Shown here: in pieces, positions 9,102 through 18,502 of the stretch | Layout: the number at the start of each line of letters is the position of its first letter | How positions within the stretch are numbered: position 1 is the stretch's first letter | Position numbers and translations under genes: made by a program | Notes under the pieces: generated by a model | The model's input: the letters and a program-made list of their open reading frames with translations, nothing else | What the model was told of the DNA's origin: nothing | Database searches by the model: none | NCBI GenBank assembly: GCA_023381615.1 | Contig: JAMCQL010000065.1 | Location: forward strand, 1-64,000 | Source of the DNA: Bacteroidota bacterium | GTDB lineage: Bacteria; Bacteroidota; Ignavibacteria; Kryptoniales; JAKASW01 | Direction: 5' to 3' | Length of the DNA: 64,000 nt

Positions 9102-9374
9102 CTATGCGGTGGCAAGTTCGACCCGCTTTACCTCCCCAATTTTCAGGAGAACCGCTCTCTCAACCCCAGCCCTCAGCGTCATCGGTAAGAGCGGACAAAC
9201 TGCGCATGATCCAAAAAATTTTACGCGCAGTATGCCGTCAGATTCTAACTCGACAAATTCCACTCTCCCGTTATCAATCGACAGAAACTTGTTCGCCTCG
9301 ACAAGAACCTCTTTTATTTGTTCAACAACTTCCTCACGGGATTCCATTATTCCACTATTCAATTGCTCCGTCAC
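9102..9374 (-). CDS. NifU-like Fe-S scaffold domain protein
   Basis: A single NifU C-terminal domain of 90 residues that carries and delivers iron-sulfur clusters. The conserved pair of cysteines is in GSCAVCPLLPMTLRAGVE, which fits the family CxxC motif before the amphipathic helix. It starts at GTG 9372-9374, overlapping the stop of the Mrp gene (GTGA); an in-frame ATG lies at 9347. Adjacency to Mrp/ApbC, another Fe-S carrier, supports cooperation in cluster delivery. Confidence 0.88.
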   Translation of the reverse strand: MTEQLNSGIMESREEVVEQIKEVLVEANKFLSIDNGRVEFVELESDGILRVKFFGSCAVCPLLPMTLRAGVERAVLLKIGEVKRVELATA

Positions 9375-10459
9375 AATGCTATTTCTATCTTCGGTTTATC
9401 CGTCGCTGACATATTGGTAATACTGACCTGCGCAGCAAGGCGTCTTGCGACCGACTGTATCAATTGCGCCTGCTCTGATTCGGGTTCCATCAAAACGATC
9501 GGTTTGCCGGTATCACCGCCTATTCTAATCGGCGTGTAGATCGGGATTTCTCCAAGAAACGGAACACTGAACTTCTCCGCCGTTTTCCTTCCGCCTCCGT
9601 TGCTAAAAATTTCCTCGCGATGACCGCAGTGCGAACAAATGTAATAACTCATATTTTCTACTACACCAAAGATCGGAACGTTCACCTTCTGGAACATTCT
9701 GATACCTCGTCTTACATCCGCAAGCGAAACATCCTGTGGCGTCGTGACAATTACCGCCCCAGTCAAGGGAATAGTCTGAACAAGCGTTAGTTGAACGTCA
9801 CCAGTACCGGGAGGCAGATCGAAAATCATATAATCGAGATCTTCCCAGACAACATCTGTAAGAAATTGTTTTACTGCTCCGCTTGCCATCGGTCCGCGCC
9901 AGATCATCGGCGTCTCTGTATCTACCAAGAAACCGATTGACATCATCTTAATTCCGAATTTTTCAATCGGATAAATCTTAAAACGGTTTTCGTCAATCCG
10001 CTCAGTTTGCGGTTTTTCCGTGACGCCTAACATCAGCGGAAGCGATGGTCCGTAAACGTCGGCGTCCACGATTCCAACTTTTGCCCCGTCTTTTGCAAGC
10101 GCCGCAGCCAAATTGACCGCGATGGTTGATTTACCAACACCACCCTTCCCGCTTGCTACTGCAATCGTGTTCTTAACACCGGGGAGTACCTGCTCCCTGA
10201 CTTGATTTGCATGACTCACAACTTGGCTTGCCATTGTAACGTTCACATCACCGGTAAAACCAAGCCTCCTGATCTCATTCACGGCTTGCGACTTCATGTC
10301 ATCGCGAACAGGACATGCCGGAGTAGTCAGTTGGATTTCTACGTCAATTTTTCTATCTGTTATCTCTACTTTTTTTACAAAACCCAAAGAGACAATGTCT
10401 CTATGAAGATCCGGATCTTTTATATTTGCAAGTGCAGCAATTATTTCATCATGTGTCAT
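9371..10459 (-). CDS. Mrp/ApbC family Fe-S cluster carrier ATPase
   Basis: A cytoplasmic P-loop ATPase that binds and transfers iron-sulfur clusters. It has an N-terminal MIP18/DUF59 domain (about residues 1-90) fused to the ParA-like NTPase. The deviant Walker A is SGKGGVGKST, and the conserved YMIFDLPPGTGDVQL segment and a CxxC pair (YICSHCG) are present. I start at ATG 10459 (MTHDEIIAAL) because GGAG sits seven bases upstream; the TTG at 10471 would lie upstream of that site. It is followed by the overlapping NifU-like gene. The DUF59-Mrp fusion is common in Bacteroidota. Confidence 0.92.
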   Translation of the reverse strand: MTHDEIIAALANIKDPDLHRDIVSLGFVKKVEITDRKIDVEIQLTTPACPVRDDMKSQAVNEIRRLGFTGDVNVTMASQVVSHANQVREQVLPGVKNTIAVASGKGGVGKSTIAVNLAAALAKDGAKVGIVDADVYGPSLPLMLGVTEKPQTERIDENRFKIYPIEKFGIKMMSIGFLVDTETPMIWRGPMASGAVKQFLTDVVWEDLDYMIFDLPPGTGDVQLTLVQTIPLTGAVIVTTPQDVSLADVRRGIRMFQKVNVPIFGVVENMSYYICSHCGHREEIFSNGGGRKTAEKFSVPFLGEIPIYTPIRIGGDTGKPIVLMEPESEQAQLIQSVARRLAAQVSITNMSATDKPKIEIAL

Positions 10460-10580
10460 TAAATTCTCCAATAAGCAATTATGAACTTAGCTATCCGACT
10501 CTAATTTTACAATGAAGGTGGTGCAGTCTCGGTCTATCGTGGTTAAGTTAGGCTGGATAGAATTTCCTGTCCCGATTACT

Positions 10581-10603
10581 CTCGTCCACAGGATCCTTCG
10601 GAC
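10581..10603. repeat. CCGAAGGATCC-family repeat, intergenic copy
   Basis: A copy of the dispersed palindromic repeat lies in the 160-base spacer between the Mrp gene and the GH114-like gene. Its reverse complement, TCCGAAGGATCCTGTGGACG, continues for 22 matching bases in total and is identical to the copy inside cinA (53462-53483). A small palindrome, GGACAGTGTCC, follows directly. Confidence 0.7.
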
Positions 10604-10619
10604 AGTGTCCGGGGAAAGG

Positions 10620-11501
10620 CTAATCCGTAAAAGGCTTTCCTTTTTTGTTATCGATCGATTTTATTTTATGAGTTGTATCGATGAATAATGTATCCAGTTC
10701 AATTGTTCCGACATAAGGAATAAACCCAAGTTTTCGTGAATTAATAATTATTTTTTTTCGCGTCTGCACATCTGACGGGGCGGCGTAATCAAGCTGGAAC
10801 ACTTTGATCTTGAATTTCTTTGCGCGGTTCAATAGGAATGTCAACTCGCGATCTTCAACGCTGTCCGGGCGGATTTCGTATTCTTCGGAATCAAAGTCGT
10901 AATATCCCATCAAGCCTTCCACGGCAATTCCGTCTATGTCATCCCCGACTTCATCAATAATCTTCAAGCCGCCATCTAAAATTAAATTGTCGTTGTGCAC
11001 CTCTTTTCTAATTCTCTTTATCAGTGAGACAGCGCAATTATTCATTTCAGGATATTCATGTAGCAGATCAGAAAGATCGAGGAACAAACCGCAAAAACCC
11101 TTATCTAAAATTTGGGGAATACGATTTCTGAGAACAATTTCCTGCCAGCGGGGATTACATATATCGACGTAATATCGGTCGCGCCAGTGAGGATCGGGAT
11201 CAAGAAGCATTGACGTGTCGGCCAGATCAAAATAGTTTCTGTAAGTTTCCACTTCGCCAATGTTCAGGTACGCGATCGGCATACAGCCAAGCGATTTCAG
11301 TCTTGCAATGTCTGTAGAATCATAATTTGCCGGATCAAGGACAACCATGTCGAACTTTGCGAGTTGGCTGAGCGAATCGTCATCGAAATAGACTGCGGCG
11401 AAAGTGTTTACACCTCCAAGTAGTTTCGAGCACGGGGACTGATGCCTCGTCTGTCCCATGACCGCTACAGGAAATAATATGGCAAGAATAAGTCTTCTCA
11501 T
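10620..11501 (-). CDS. secreted GH114-like (TM1410) glycoside hydrolase family protein
   Basis: A 293-residue protein with a short signal peptide (MRRLILAILFPVAVMGQ) followed by a TIM-barrel-type domain of the GH114/TM1410 group, whose studied members are endo-alpha-1,4-polygalactosaminidases. Diagnostic phrases are MVVLDPANY, MPIAYLNIGEVETYR, the active-site-region GFCGLFLDLSD and the later GIAVEGLMGYYD. Many members of this group are uncharacterised, so the substrate is uncertain; cleavage of an exopolysaccharide is a reasonable guess. It stands alone between the Mrp gene and an acyl-CoA dehydrogenase. Confidence 0.75.
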   Translation of the reverse strand: MRRLILAILFPVAVMGQTRHQSPCSKLLGGVNTFAAVYFDDDSLSQLAKFDMVVLDPANYDSTDIARLKSLGCMPIAYLNIGEVETYRNYFDLADTSMLLDPDPHWRDRYYVDICNPRWQEIVLRNRIPQILDKGFCGLFLDLSDLLHEYPEMNNCAVSLIKRIRKEVHNDNLILDGGLKIIDEVGDDIDGIAVEGLMGYYDFDSEEYEIRPDSVEDRELTFLLNRAKKFKIKVFQLDYAAPSDVQTRKKIIINSRKLGFIPYVGTIELDTLFIDTTHKIKSIDNKKGKPFTD

Positions 11502-11592
11502 TACCTATGTTTGAAAGAAGCCAAGTCTGATTTGAATTAGAATAAAGGGCTTATGAAGGATTATTGATCTATAATTTACGGCATTCATTGAA

Positions 11593-12735
11593 TCAAATAT
11601 CCAAGATTTTCCGCGCGATGACCATTTTTTGAACTTCGCTTGTGCCTTCTCCAATTGTCAATAATTTTACATCGCGGTAAAATTTTTCGACAGGAAAATC
11701 CTTTATAAAACCATAACCGCCGTGTATCTGGATTGCCTCTTCAGTGCATTTCACGGCCGCTTCGCTCGCAAAATATTTCGCCGTTGCAGCCGCAAGTGTG
11801 ATATCTTTGCCATGATCTTTCAAGTAAGCGGCTTTGTAAGTCAACATCCGCGCTGCGTTTGTCTTAGTTGCCATCTCGGAAATTTTCCACTGTATAGCCT
11901 GGAATTCCGCGATCGGCTTTCCAAATTGAACCCTTTCTCTTGCATACTTCACACTCGCATCGAGTGCACCTTGAGCAACACCGACCGCAAGCGCCGCAAT
12001 TCCAATCCGACCCGCGTCTAAAATCTGCAATGCTTGTTTGAATCCTTCACCTTCGGCGCCGATCAAATTATCCTTCGGAACTCGAACGTCCTGAAATATC
12101 ATCGTGGAAGTGTCACTCGCACGCATTCCTAATTTGTTTTCTTTTTTTCCAACCGAAAACCCGGGCGTTCCCTTTTCGAGAATGAAGGCGCTAATTCCTT
12201 TCTTGCGTTTCGAGGGATCGGTCAAAGCCATGACCACTATTGTCTCTCCGACAGAACCGTGTGTAGTAAACTGCTTTGTTCCGTTCAATATATAATGATC
12301 TCCGTCGCGGACAGCAGCGGTTCGCATCGCGCCCGAATCACTCCCGCTTGCGGGTTCAGTTAAACCCCACGCGCCAACTTTTCTCCCTGATGCCAGGTCC
12401 GGCAAATATTTTAGTTTAAGTTCCTCACCGGCAAAGTTGTAAATGTGACTTGTGCAGAGTCCGTTGTGTGCCGCAACCGACAGGCCTACCGACGGATCGA
12501 CGCGGGAAATTTCCTCGACAATACTGCAATAATCCACATAGGTTAAACCGGCACCGCCATATTTTTCAGGAAACGTAACACCCATGAAACCCAATTCGCC
12601 TAATTTCCGTATGACTTCAAACGGGAATTCCTGGGCTTCGTCATATTTCATTACGACAGGTTTGATTTCTGTTTGAGCGAAGCTGCGGGCAAGTTCACGT
12701 ACCTGCTCGTTTTCCGGAGTAAGTTTGAAATCCAT
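11593..12735 (-). CDS. acyl-CoA dehydrogenase
   Basis: An FAD-dependent acyl-CoA dehydrogenase of 380 residues of the short/branched-chain type, which introduces the alpha-beta double bond of fatty acyl or amino-acid-derived acyl-CoA. Family signatures are WGLTEPASGSDSGAM, the ARERVQFGKPIAEFQAIQW segment and the C-terminal TIGEGTSEVQKMVIARKIL, where E363 is the expected catalytic base. The product passes electrons to ETF, which is not encoded here. It lies 78 bases downstream of MeaB on the same strand, which suggests a link to branched-chain or propionyl-CoA metabolism. Confidence 0.93.
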   Translation of the reverse strand: MDFKLTPENEQVRELARSFAQTEIKPVVMKYDEAQEFPFEVIRKLGELGFMGVTFPEKYGGAGLTYVDYCSIVEEISRVDPSVGLSVAAHNGLCTSHIYNFAGEELKLKYLPDLASGRKVGAWGLTEPASGSDSGAMRTAAVRDGDHYILNGTKQFTTHGSVGETIVVMALTDPSKRKKGISAFILEKGTPGFSVGKKENKLGMRASDTSTMIFQDVRVPKDNLIGAEGEGFKQALQILDAGRIGIAALAVGVAQGALDASVKYARERVQFGKPIAEFQAIQWKISEMATKTNAARMLTYKAAYLKDHGKDITLAAATAKYFASEAAVKCTEEAIQIHGGYGFIKDFPVEKFYRDVKLLTIGEGTSEVQKMVIARKILDI

Positions 12736-12813
12736 AATTTCTTCCTCTCTTTTGCAGAAGCTGATTAGGCTCTTGTGAAGCTTCAGATCAACGATCTCTT
12801 TTGGAAACCGTTC

Positions 12814-13857
12814 TTATTCTCTTGTCAGTTCCTCTGCAAGTTGAATCGCAGATAACTTATTTGTTAAGACAAGTTCTAATTTATCATCTAATTTCGCAAG
12901 TCGTTCTTTTGTCCAGAATTTCTTGTGCAAATTTTCTTCAACAATTTCAAAAATGATTTTTCTTGTTCGCTCTTTGCGCTTCGTGAACAGCTTATTGGTC
13001 TTTAACAAATAATCGTGATGCCTCTCGATTCCTTTTATGACTTCATCGATGCCCCTGTTTTCGCTCGCCACTGTTTTAACAATAAATGGCGCCCATCTCG
13101 AAGGATCCTGTCCAAAGGACCCCATGGGCTGACCGCTCTGCTCAGTTTCCATTTCATGATGATGACCGGATATTTGTTCAAAGGTCTCCGTCGGCGATTC
13201 GCCTTGGCGAGATCCAATAGAGATAGAGAGAATCGTGGAAATCGCGTTATATGACTGATCCACTCCCGGACGATCTGCCTTGTTGAGAACAAAGAAATCT
13301 GCAATCTCCATCAACCCGGCTTTCATTGCCTGAACTGAATCACCGGATTCGGGAGTCAACACAACAATTGTCGTGTCGGCAGCTTCGACCACATCGAGTT
13401 CAGACTGTCCGACGCCCACAGTCTCAAGGAGGACATAATCAAATCCAGCCGCATCGAGAACGTCAGCCGCTTGTTGAGAAGTTTTGCTGAGACCGCCAAG
13501 ACTTCCCCTCGTTGCCATGCTCCTGATGAATATCCCGTCCCGTGGACTCAACTCCATCATTCTTACCCTGTCCCCTAAAAGTGCGCCGCCCGTAAAAGGA
13601 CTTGTCGGATCGACTGCAATTATCCCAACTTTTTTCCCTTTTTCGTTGAGTTCCTTCGCAAGTTTGCTGACGAGCGTGCTTTTGCCCGCGCCCGGAGGGC
13701 CGGTTATCCCAACACGGTAAGCTTTCCCAAGCTTGTGATGGATCTGATTCAGTAATTCTAATGAGGCGCGGTCCTGATTCTCGACAGAGGAGATCGCTCT
13801 TGCGACCGCAAGTTTATCCGCGGAAAATAGTTTTTCAATATTAAAATTATTTGCCAT
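12814..13857 (-). CDS. meaB: methylmalonyl-CoA mutase-associated GTPase
   Basis: MeaB/ArgK is the G3E GTPase that guards and reloads the B12 cofactor of methylmalonyl-CoA mutase. Walker A is GPPGAGKST (residues 53-61). DPTSPFTGGALLGDRVRM and the family hallmark GSLGGLS follow, then ETVGVGQSE and the guanine-specific NKAD (192-195). Length is 347 residues. Between about residues 214 and 254 lies a polar stretch longer than in most homologues, ending in GSFGQDPSR, which is encoded by a copy of the dispersed CCGAAGGATCC repeat (13096-13122). The start overlaps the epimerase stop (TGATG). No mutase gene lies in the window. Confidence 0.92.
   Translation of the reverse strand: MANNFNIEKLFSADKLAVARAISSVENQDRASLELLNQIHHKLGKAYRVGITGPPGAGKSTLVSKLAKELNEKGKKVGIIAVDPTSPFTGGALLGDRVRMMELSPRDGIFIRSMATRGSLGGLSKTSQQAADVLDAAGFDYVLLETVGVGQSELDVVEAADTTIVVLTPESGDSVQAMKAGLMEIADFFVLNKADRPGVDQSYNAISTILSISIGSRQGESPTETFEQISGHHHEMETEQSGQPMGSFGQDPSRWAPFIVKTVASENRGIDEVIKGIERHHDYLLKTNKLFTKRKERTRKIIFEIVEENLHKKFWTKERLAKLDDKLELVLTNKLSAIQLAEELTRE
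13096..13122. repeat. CCGAAGGATCC-family repeat inside meaB
   Basis: CTCGAAGGATCCTGTCCAAA followed by GGACC lies inside meaB and encodes residues 246-254 (GSFGQDPSR). It is one substitution away from the family core. The surrounding block is poorly conserved linker, so the element is tolerated in frame. Confidence 0.6.
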
Positions 13858-14783
13858 CAGCCTGCGATTCTCTTCCTGAAAAATTCTACAGTCAATTTCA
13901 GTCCTTCATCAAGACCAACCTTCGGTTCCCAGCCCAATAATGTCTTGGCTTTCGAGTAATCAATCACGCTTCGCATTTGTTCACCCGCCTTTGCTGGACC
14001 GTGACTTTCTTTTGCTGAAGAGCCGGTCGCCGCTATCAGAGTATTAAAGAGTGCGTTGACGTCGGTTTCTTTTCCTGTCCCGATATTAAAAACATCCTGT
14101 TTGTCGTAATCGAGTGCGAGAACGTTTGCCTGAACGACATCTCCAACGTACGTGTAATCGCGGGTTTGTTTGCCATCGCCGTTGATTATCGGCTCTTCCC
14201 CTTTTAGAAGTTTGCTTGTGAAGATTGCGACTACTCCGGCTTCGCCGTGCGGGTTTTGACGCGGACCGTAAACGTTCGCGTAACGCAGCACGACACACTT
14301 CAATCCATGAACCGCGTAATAATAAAAGAGATACTTTTCCACCGACAGCTTCGCGATACCGTACGGTGAAAGAGGACGCGTCGGATGATTCTCGTCAGCA
14401 GGAAAGTAATCCTGCTCGCCGTAAATGGCTCCGCCTGTTGAGGAAAAAATAATCTTCTTAACTCCAGACTTAAGGCAGTTCTCGAGCAAATTAAGCGTCC
14501 CGACAATGTTCACACCGGCATCGAAAATCGGGTCGGCAACAGAACGTCTAACGTCCATCTGCGCTGCGAGGTGATTTACAACGTCAAATTTGTTCTCTTG
14601 CAAAATCTTCCCAAGCTGCGGATCACGAATATCTACTTGAAAGAATTTTGCTTTCGGGCTCAAGTTGTCGAGTGAACCCGAGCTAAGATCATCGACGACA
14701 AATACTTCATGTCCTTTACCGATATAAGCATCCACGATATTGGAGCCGATAAATCCAGCTCCTCCTGTTACAAGAATTTTCAT
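13857..14783 (-). CDS. NAD-dependent sugar-nucleotide epimerase (GalE-like)
   Basis: An extended short-chain dehydrogenase of 308 residues. It has the NAD-binding GGAGFIGSN at the N-terminus, D-D-L-S-S-G after strand 2, the SSTGGAIYG serine region and the catalytic YGIAKLSVEKY (Tyr-x-x-x-Lys). RYANVYGPRQNPHGEAGVVA is typical of UDP-glucose 4-epimerases of the short type. It overlaps purD upstream (ATGA) and meaB downstream, so it is translationally coupled to housekeeping genes, not to the polysaccharide locus. A UDP-GlcNAc 4-epimerase role is the main alternative. Confidence 0.85.
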   Translation of the reverse strand: MKILVTGGAGFIGSNIVDAYIGKGHEVFVVDDLSSGSLDNLSPKAKFFQVDIRDPQLGKILQENKFDVVNHLAAQMDVRRSVADPIFDAGVNIVGTLNLLENCLKSGVKKIIFSSTGGAIYGEQDYFPADENHPTRPLSPYGIAKLSVEKYLFYYYAVHGLKCVVLRYANVYGPRQNPHGEAGVVAIFTSKLLKGEEPIINGDGKQTRDYTYVGDVVQANVLALDYDKQDVFNIGTGKETDVNALFNTLIAATGSSAKESHGPAKAGEQMRSVIDYSKAKTLLGWEPKVGLDEGLKLTVEFFRKRIAG

Positions 14784-16078
14784 TCACGAATTCCCGCTTT
14801 TTTCTCAAATTCTATTGCATTCTTGCCAATGTCGCGCCGATAATATATCCCATCGAAGTGAATTTGTTTGAGACGCTTGTAGGCAAGTTCTGCCGCCTGT
14901 TCAATCCTTCCACCACGGTCGATCCCTGTTACACCGATAACTCTTCCGCCAGAAGTTGCGAGCTCATTATTCATTTTCTTCGAACCCGAGTGGAACACTT
15001 TTGTATTTTCAAGCTTCAATTCCAAACCCGTGATTGTTTTCCCTGTCTCATATTCGTCCGGATAACCTTTGGATGCAGCAACTACACAAACGGCGGCGGC
15101 ATTATTCAAAGTGAGTTTGTATGAACTTACTTTCTTCGCTGCTGTCGAATACAAAAGGTCAAGCACGGAGGAATCAATAAGCTGAAGGACCGTTTGCGTC
15201 TCCGGATCGCCAAATCTCGCATTGAATTCCACAACCTTCGGACCTTCATCGGTCAGCATCAAACCGCAGTAGAGGCAACCTCGAAAAGGAAATCCTTCCG
15301 CATTTGTTCCCTCTATGACTTTTTCAATTATCTCCACCTTTGTTCTCAGCGTTTCCCTTTCGCCCATGAAGGGGGTTGGCGCAAAAGATCCCATTCCGCC
15401 GGTGTTCTTTCCTGTATCGTTATCTCCGACTCTTTTATGATCCTGAGCCGCCGGCAGAACGACAAAGTCCTTCCCGTCCGTTATCGCAAAGACAGAAGCC
15501 TCGACTCCCGACATAAATTCTTCGACAACTATTCTCTCGCCTGACTCACCAAATATCTTCTTGACGAAAAATTTCTCGATCTCTATTTCTGCTTCCGAAA
15601 AAGATTGGACAATAGATACACCTTTGCCAGCCGCCAATCCATCGGCTTTCAACACTGACGGATATTTTGCTTTGCTCAAATAATTCTTGAGTTCGTTCCG
15701 CTGTTGAACTGAAAACACTGCGAACTCGGCAGTCGGTATCTTCCACCTTTGCATGAACTCTTTCGCGAACACTTTGCTCGTTTCAAGACGAGCCGCAAGT
15801 TTCCTCGGACCAAAAATTTTCTTGCCGCGATTTTCGAAGGCGTCTACCATCCCAGCCGCAAGAGGCTGCTCCGGACCGACTATCGTAAGATCAATCTTGT
15901 TGTCATCTACAAATCTCAGGATCGGATACACATCATGCGATTTTAGATTGACCAACTCCGCTTGTTCGGAGATTCCAGCGTTCCCCGGCGCGCAATAGAT
16001 TTTTGCGTCCTTCTCCCTGAAGATGGCGTCAACAATTGCATGCTCGCGGCCGCCGCCGCCAACGACGAGCACTCTCAA
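14780..16078 (-). CDS. purD: phosphoribosylamine--glycine ligase
   Basis: GAR synthetase, step two of de novo purine synthesis, joining glycine to phosphoribosylamine with ATP hydrolysis. The protein has 432 residues. The N-terminal VLVVGGGGREHAI is diagnostic, followed by IVGPEQPLAAGMVD, the ATP-grasp core VLKADGLAAGKGVSI and VVEEFMSGVEASVFAI, QDHKRVGDNDTGKNTGGMG, and the metal-binding VVEFNARFGDPETQ. It overlaps by four bases with the glycosyltransferase gene upstream and the epimerase downstream. No other pur gene is adjacent, although guaB lies three genes upstream in the same run. Confidence 0.97.
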   Translation of the reverse strand: MRVLVVGGGGREHAIVDAIFREKDAKIYCAPGNAGISEQAELVNLKSHDVYPILRFVDDNKIDLTIVGPEQPLAAGMVDAFENRGKKIFGPRKLAARLETSKVFAKEFMQRWKIPTAEFAVFSVQQRNELKNYLSKAKYPSVLKADGLAAGKGVSIVQSFSEAEIEIEKFFVKKIFGESGERIVVEEFMSGVEASVFAITDGKDFVVLPAAQDHKRVGDNDTGKNTGGMGSFAPTPFMGERETLRTKVEIIEKVIEGTNAEGFPFRGCLYCGLMLTDEGPKVVEFNARFGDPETQTVLQLIDSSVLDLLYSTAAKKVSSYKLTLNNAAAVCVVAASKGYPDEYETGKTITGLELKLENTKVFHSGSKKMNNELATSGGRVIGVTGIDRGGRIEQAAELAYKRLKQIHFDGIYYRRDIGKNAIEFEKKAGIRE

Positions 16079-17391
16079 TTTTCATCTCCGACTTTAGCAT
16101 ACGAGCCTTTATAATCAAGCTGGAATGCGAGCTCGCGAGCAAGTTCGCCGGTTAATTTTGAGCGATCATAGTTTTGGGCAAAACTTATCGGAATCTCAGG
16201 AAGCTGATTCTTCTCCCACAACTCATAATACTCCGCCAACGCCTTCTTAATTCCGGAAACATCGTCCGGATTTACAACTCTACCGGCTCCCGATTCAAGT
16301 ATTGTATTTTTCGCAATTCCATCCGGGACGAGTCCCATGATCGGTTTGCGGCTTCCGATATATTCAAAAAGTTTTCCGGTGGAAATCATGTCCTCGCCTT
16401 TGCCGCTGCCGACAGTCAGCCAAAGCACGTCGCTTGTTATCAAATACCTCACGGTAGATTTATGATCCAAATAACCAAAGACCTTGACCACGTCGTGCAA
16501 TCCGAGCGAGTCAATCAACGCAAGATTTTCTTTCCTAAAAGTTCCGATGAAGACAGCTTCGATTCTGTTTTTTAACTTCGGCTGTCCTTTGATCAGCTCT
16601 GACAACGCACGCAGAAAATATTTAGGAGTTCTATTGCGATAAAAAGTCCCGGCATATGTGAATCTCATTCTATCAGAAAAAGGCAGCTTCAACGTATTTT
16701 CGACATGAAAGTCTTCCGGGTCATATCCCTGCGGAATTATGGCTATGTCGTTGTACCCGAGAAAACGGTAGCGGCTAAGCATCAACTCTTTTATTCTGCG
16801 ATTGATCGTGATGATTCGATTGGAAGCCCGAAGAACTTTCTTCTCAAGATTTTGGTGGAGCATCTTGTGAAATGGAGTGAGGTAAAAATGCAGCGGGTTA
16901 TCCACCCATGCATCACGATAATCCAAGACGAGCGGCACACCAAATTCCTTTGACAGCGCAATACCTATGAGATGACAGGTATATGGCGGCACCGTCGAAA
17001 AAATAACATCGAATTGCTCCCCCTGAAATAGTTTTCTCCCGGCTTTAATCGCCTCATGCCTCCAGCCTATTTTGTTATCCGGGACAAAAATCGCCTGGCT
17101 TATTCCGCTGAGAAAATTCCTCAGCTTTTCGTGAGGCATCTTCAATGGCTTGCCGCTGTCGAACAGCCGAGTCGGATCAAGTGAGTTAGTGCGGACTGTC
17201 TTGATGTTATTCTCCGTTACTTCACGCAGCATACTGTAATCGAGAGCGAAATACGCCGTCGGAGTGATTGTCAAAACCGTAGGCTCCCAGCCATAGTCCG
17301 GGAGGTATTTCACGAACTTGAGAGTTCTCTGGACCCCGCTCAGACCCATCGGCGGGAAATAGTAAGCTATAACGAGTACTTTATTTCCCAT
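16075..17391 (-). CDS. glycosyltransferase family 4-like protein
   Basis: A GT-B fold glycosyltransferase of 438 residues. The N-terminal half begins YYFPPMGLSGVQRTLKFVKYL, the acceptor-side loop of GT4 enzymes. The C-terminal half has FTYAGTFYRNRTPKYFLRAL, FGYLDHKSTVRYL and the donor-side GKLFEYIGSRKPIMGL, where the conserved Glu-x7-Glu region lies. It sits between an M24 peptidase gene and purD with short overlaps on both sides, an unusual setting for a GT. Donor and acceptor are unknown. Confidence 0.85.
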   Translation of the reverse strand: MGNKVLVIAYYFPPMGLSGVQRTLKFVKYLPDYGWEPTVLTITPTAYFALDYSMLREVTENNIKTVRTNSLDPTRLFDSGKPLKMPHEKLRNFLSGISQAIFVPDNKIGWRHEAIKAGRKLFQGEQFDVIFSTVPPYTCHLIGIALSKEFGVPLVLDYRDAWVDNPLHFYLTPFHKMLHQNLEKKVLRASNRIITINRRIKELMLSRYRFLGYNDIAIIPQGYDPEDFHVENTLKLPFSDRMRFTYAGTFYRNRTPKYFLRALSELIKGQPKLKNRIEAVFIGTFRKENLALIDSLGLHDVVKVFGYLDHKSTVRYLITSDVLWLTVGSGKGEDMISTGKLFEYIGSRKPIMGLVPDGIAKNTILESGAGRVVNPDDVSGIKKALAEYYELWEKNQLPEIPISFAQNYDRSKLTGELARELAFQLDYKGSYAKVGDEN

Positions 17392-18502
17392 AAGTTGATA
17401 TATAGTAATCCATTTCTCTTGAAAAATGCGAAAGCTGCTCTACGCCGTCTTTCGTTACGAGAAAATCGTCTTCAATTCTTACTCCGCCAAGTCTTGGTAT
17501 GTAAATCCCGGGCTCAATCGTAATCACATTCCCTTCTTCTAACACGTCGTCGCTGATTCTCGAAACTCTCGGCAGTTCATGAATACGCAGTCCAACGCCG
17601 TGTCCTGTGCCATGACCAAAGAATTTGCCGTAGCCTTTTTTCTCGATATAATCTCTCGCGGCTTTGTCAACTTTCTTTGCTTTAACACCTGCGTGTGCCG
17701 CTTCGATTCCCTTTCTTTGCGCATCAAGAACAATCCGATAAATTTTTGAAAGTTCCGGTTTAATTTTTTGCCCGGTCTGAAAGGTCCTCGTGATATCAGA
17801 TGCGTAGCCTTCATAGAAACAGCCAAAGTCTATAGTGATAAATTCGTTTTCTTCGACAACTTTCTCAGACGCAACACCGTGCGGCATTGCGCCGCGCCAG
17901 CCGCTGGCAGCAATCGTGTCGAAAGATTCTTTCGAGGCGCCTAAGATTTTCTGGTTAAATTCAAGCGCAGCAGATAAATCGACTTCACGCTTGCCGACCC
18001 AATTTTCTCGTGCAAGTACATCGAGGGCGCTGCCGCTTATTGAACAGGCGCTCTTTATTCTCTCAACTTCTGCATTTGATTTCACAGCTGCAAGTTTTTC
18101 TATTACCTGAGAAGTCTTGGCAAATTTGCAGTGGAAAATTTTCGCGCTTGCTTCGTCCAGCGAACCAACGGACAAACTATCCTCAACGCCGACAGAGATC
18201 GGTCTTCCGGAAGATTTCTTGAAGAACTTTTTGCTCAAATACTCGAAGACGTTTCCGCTGTAAATGACAGTCTCACAGCTCGCCACTTCCTTGCTCGCCT
18301 GTGTTTTGTAGCGAAAATCGGTCAGAAAATAAGCTGCATCGGCAAATATCAAACAAAATCCGGAGGTTCCACTGAACGTCGTAAGATACCGAACATTAGA
18401 AAGATCGGCCACAAAGAAGGCGTCCAGCGAATTCTTGCGCAAGTATTTCTGAATGCCTTTTACAGATTTTAGCGAGTGCTTCTGTAGATCCGTAAGTATC
18501 AT
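17381..18502 (-). CDS. M24 family aminopeptidase (Xaa-Pro type)
   Basis: A metallopeptidase of 373 residues with an N-terminal creatinase-like domain and a C-terminal pita-bread fold. The five metal ligands are visible: the two Asp in [19 protein letters not shown], His in [14 protein letters not shown], Glu in [11 protein letters not shown] and Glu in [19 protein letters not shown] places it with Xaa-Pro dipeptidases/aminopeptidase P. It removes N-terminal residues before proline in the cytoplasm. It is flanked by guaB (4-base overlap) and a glycosyltransferase gene. Confidence 0.93.
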   Translation of the reverse strand: MILTDLQKHSLKSVKGIQKYLRKNSLDAFFVADLSNVRYLTTFSGTSGFCLIFADAAYFLTDFRYKTQASKEVASCETVIYSGNVFEYLSKKFFKKSSGRPISVGVEDSLSVGSLDEASAKIFHCKFAKTSQVIEKLAAVKSNAEVERIKSACSISGSALDVLARENWVGKREVDLSAALEFNQKILGASKESFDTIAASGWRGAMPHGVASEKVVEENEFITIDFGCFYEGYASDITRTFQTGQKIKPELSKIYRIVLDAQRKGIEAAHAGVKAKKVDKAARDYIEKKGYGKFFGHGTGHGVGLRIHELPRVSRISDDVLEEGNVITIEPGIYIPRLGGVRIEDDFLVTKDGVEQLSHFSREMDYYISTYGK

